Below, piece by piece: positions 31,654 to 33,304 of a DNA stretch of 33,304 nucleotides. The first letter of the stretch is position 1. The number at the start of each line of letters is the position of its first letter. The notes under the pieces were generated by a model. It did not search any database. It saw only the letters and a program-made list of their open reading frames with translations, and was not told the origin of the DNA. The position numbers and the translations under genes are program-made. Where the stretch lies: NCBI RefSeq assembly GCF_003605365.2, contig NZ_QYTU02000038.1, forward strand, positions 1-33,304. The letters run 5' to 3'. The stretch is from Siminovitchia fortis. Lineage in GTDB: Bacteria > Bacillota > Bacilli > Bacillales > Bacillaceae_C.

Positions 31654-32347
31654 TGAGCCAATAGAATTGGAGCAGTTAGAGTTTATGGTTCACTTGCACT
31701 ATCCTACATGGAACATTTATAAAGCTTTGTATGCGTCAGAAGCGATTGGATTAGCAGAGGAGATGCTTGGCAGAGGTTCTTTTCAGCTGGCACTCATGGA
31801 TATTAAACTTCCGGGTATGAATGGATTGGAGGTTGCAACAAAACTAAAGGCGTTAATGCCAAATATGGAGATCATCATTATATCGGCTTTTCAAAACTTT
31901 GACTATGCAAAAAAGTCGATACACTTAAAGGTATTGGATTACCTTGTCAAACCGGTGATTGAAAAAGAATTGATTGGTGCTTTGCAAAATTTTTTACAAG
32001 CCCATCCAGAACATGATCGTTACTCAGAGGTTATAAGTGAGGTCATTAAACTAGTTAAGAAACATTATAAGGAGCCTTTAAAGTTGGCTTCTATTGCGGA
32101 AAATCTTCATATTAATATCAGCTACTTAAGCCGGCTCTTCAGGGAAGAGGTCGGTGTAAACTTCTCTGATTATTTGCTGCACTACCGTATTGAAAATGCA
32201 AAGAAGCTGCTGATTCAAAATAAAAATTGGACGATTCTCCGTGTAGCAGAGGAATGCGGTTTTAATAGCCAGCATTATTTCAGTAATGCTTTTAAAAAAA
32301 TTGTTAGCTGCACACCAAAAGAATATCGGAACAAGAAAGTAGTTTAA
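31631..32347 (+). CDS. Response regulator with AraC-type DNA-binding domain (YesN-like)
   Basis: 238 residues from ATG 31631, with GGAGGTGG upstream inside the kinase gene. The receiver domain (1-120) has the acidic pair DDE near the N-terminus, the phospho-acceptor Asp in LALMDIKLPGMNG, the Thr/Ser position in IIISAF and the Lys in YLVKPV. The AraC domain (about 140-236) has two helix-turn-helices: LASIAENLHINISYLSRLFR and ILRVAEECGFNSQHYFSNAF. It forms a two-component system with the overlapping kinase. Targets are unknown; the membrane-protein gene 4 bp downstream is the nearest. Confidence 0.92.
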   Translation: MNILILDDEPIELEQLEFMVHLHYPTWNIYKALYASEAIGLAEEMLGRGSFQLALMDIKLPGMNGLEVATKLKALMPNMEIIIISAFQNFDYAKKSIHLKVLDYLVKPVIEKELIGALQNFLQAHPEHDRYSEVISEVIKLVKKHYKEPLKLASIAENLHINISYLSRLFREEVGVNFSDYLLHYRIENAKKLLIQNKNWTILRVAEECGFNSQHYFSNAFKKIVSCTPKEYRNKKVV

Positions 32348-32351
32348 GCCC

Positions 32352-33304
32352 ATGATGAAACCATTAAAGCCTTTAAATATTACTTATTTAATATCAAGCT
32401 GGTTATCAATCAGTATGATATTTATCATTGGGGAAGTCGTTATTCGTTTTGGTGTATTTTCCAGTTTAATTATAGTTTGTGCCTTTATATTGGCCTTTGT
32501 GGCTTCCTTTGCATTACAAAAGTTCATAGCTTTATACTCGCTCGGGATAAAGAAAAGCCCTATCTTAGGGCAAGTTATATTGGCAATAAGATTCCTGGAA
32601 ATTTATGTTCTCCATCTTTTTGTATGTGGATTAATTTTTCACACCCTATTTCAAATGAATATTTACATCTCGGTTATCCCTACTTCTATCATTTTATTGG
32701 TTTGTGCTATCTACTTGCCAAAAGGGGAAAAACTGCATTTAAGTATAAAAGATACAAGATTTGTCTTAATTAGTGGGCTAGCTATCATCCTTCCTACTTA
32801 TATCTATTTGCAAAAAGGGCTTGAGTCTTTATATCACAATCTTTTGTACTATCAGCCTCATGTTTTGAATCACGATTCAAAACACCTATGGCTTTTATTG
32901 TTAGGCGCTTTTTTTATTTTCTTTTCAAAGTTGTTGCTTCAAGGAGAGGCAATTGTCAATTATACCAACCCAAATGTTAAAAAAGGAATCGGTAAATTGC
33001 TCATTGCAGTGTTTATCTTTTGTGCTTTTATACTAGCCTTTGCAACGATGAATATTGTTGCCATTACACAAAATCTGCATGCTTCCCATGCGAATGAATT
33101 ATTTATATTGTTAATAGAAAAGCTTTCTCCCTCAGTGGTTTTTAAAATTTTTTGTTTGATCCTTTATTTCGTTACACTCGTAATATTAATTGATACGCTT
33201 CCCTCAACTGATAAAGGAACAAAAAGAAATAAAATATTTAATGCTTCTTTTGTCCTGATTTGGCTTTCAGTCTTCATATGTGTAGTGCAAAATAAAAGTG
33301 CAGA
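32352..33304 (+). CDS. Polytopic membrane protein, truncated by the window end
   Basis: The frame opens with MMKPLKPLNITYLISSWLSI four bases after the regulator stop and stays open to the last base (317 codons). It shows about eight to nine hydrophobic helices, such as SMIFIIGEVVIRFGVFSSLI, IIVCAFILAFVASF, LLLLGAFFIFFSKLLL, FCAFILAFATMNIVAITQNL and IFCLILYFVTLVILI. The ribosome-binding site is weak, so translation is probably coupled to the regulator. The pattern suggests a transporter or a membrane sensor served by the two-component system, but I recognise no family. The C-terminus is outside the window. Confidence 0.75.
   Translation, partial: MMKPLKPLNITYLISSWLSISMIFIIGEVVIRFGVFSSLIIVCAFILAFVASFALQKFIALYSLGIKKSPILGQVILAIRFLEIYVLHLFVCGLIFHTLFQMNIYISVIPTSIILLVCAIYLPKGEKLHLSIKDTRFVLISGLAIILPTYIYLQKGLESLYHNLLYYQPHVLNHDSKHLWLLLLGAFFIFFSKLLLQGEAIVNYTNPNVKKGIGKLLIAVFIFCAFILAFATMNIVAITQNLHASHANELFILLIEKLSPSVVFKIFCLILYFVTLVILIDTLPSTDKGTKRNKIFNASFVLIWLSVFICVVQNKSA

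Noticed and set aside
1-33304. tRNA, rRNA or CRISPR features
   Set aside because: None seen. The only regularly repeated short sequences are the four palindromes at 16296-16500, which have no spacers of constant length or cas genes nearby.

Overview
The window looks like a chromosomal accessory region of a Bacillaceae species. Support for this comes from strong AAGGAGG-type ribosome-binding sites, frequent TTG/GTG starts, lipobox lipoproteins, a SigL-type (sigma-54) enhancer-binding regulator, and a type I 'holin-like' toxin relic. The genus cannot be fixed from the sequence alone.

Layout. (1) 1-2290: the tail of an amino-acid ABC transporter ATPase gene, a degenerate holin-like toxin locus, a small membrane protein, a secreted protein of unknown function, and a decayed tyrosine-recombinase fragment. 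(2) 2295-5557: a nitrilase-family amidase and an RpiR/MurR regulator on the minus strand, divergent from a class-III aminotransferase; the shared intergenic region has two perfect inverted repeats. (3) 5583-16283: a long plus-strand catabolic cluster behind a sigma-54 promoter. It encodes a tiny lipoyl-like protein, a PotD-type binding protein, a PuuB-like FAD amine oxidoreductase, a C45 Ntn-hydrolase, a GNAT-nitrilase fusion whose nitrilase half has lost its catalytic cysteine, a second PotD, a YtcJ-type amidohydrolase, an APC permease split by a frameshift, and a GNAT enzyme. (4) 16284-18740: four near-identical 20-bp palindromes, an unknown minus-strand gene, and three small membrane proteins (one frameshifted, one with an L7/L12-like C-terminus). 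(5) 19060-24464: a minus-strand potABC-potD-potD operon with a decayed extra potD tail between the two potD genes. (6) 24519-30775: a PAS/AAA+ sigma-54 activator, a GabD-type aldehyde dehydrogenase, a third GNAT enzyme and a second APC permease. (7) 30847-33304: a LytS/YesM-type sensor kinase, an AraC-type response regulator, and a polytopic membrane protein that runs off the window.

How the parts fit. Three near-consensus sigma-54 promoters (TGGCAY-N5-TTGCA) lie before the catabolic cluster, potABCD and the aldehyde dehydrogenase. Each has upstream sites of the form TTATTC-N6-GAATAA. The only sigma-54 activator in view lies between potA and the dehydrogenase gene, and three such sites lie in its own upstream region. 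I read this as a self-contained sigma-54 regulon for uptake of polyamines or related amines through several alternative PotD proteins, followed by oxidation. No gamma-glutamylpolyamine synthetase (PuuA) is present, whereas three homologous GNAT modules and several amide hydrolases are. An N-acyl-protected polyamine pathway (acylate, oxidise to aldehyde, oxidise to acid, deacylate, transaminate) is therefore a reasonable inference, but it is not shown by the sequence.
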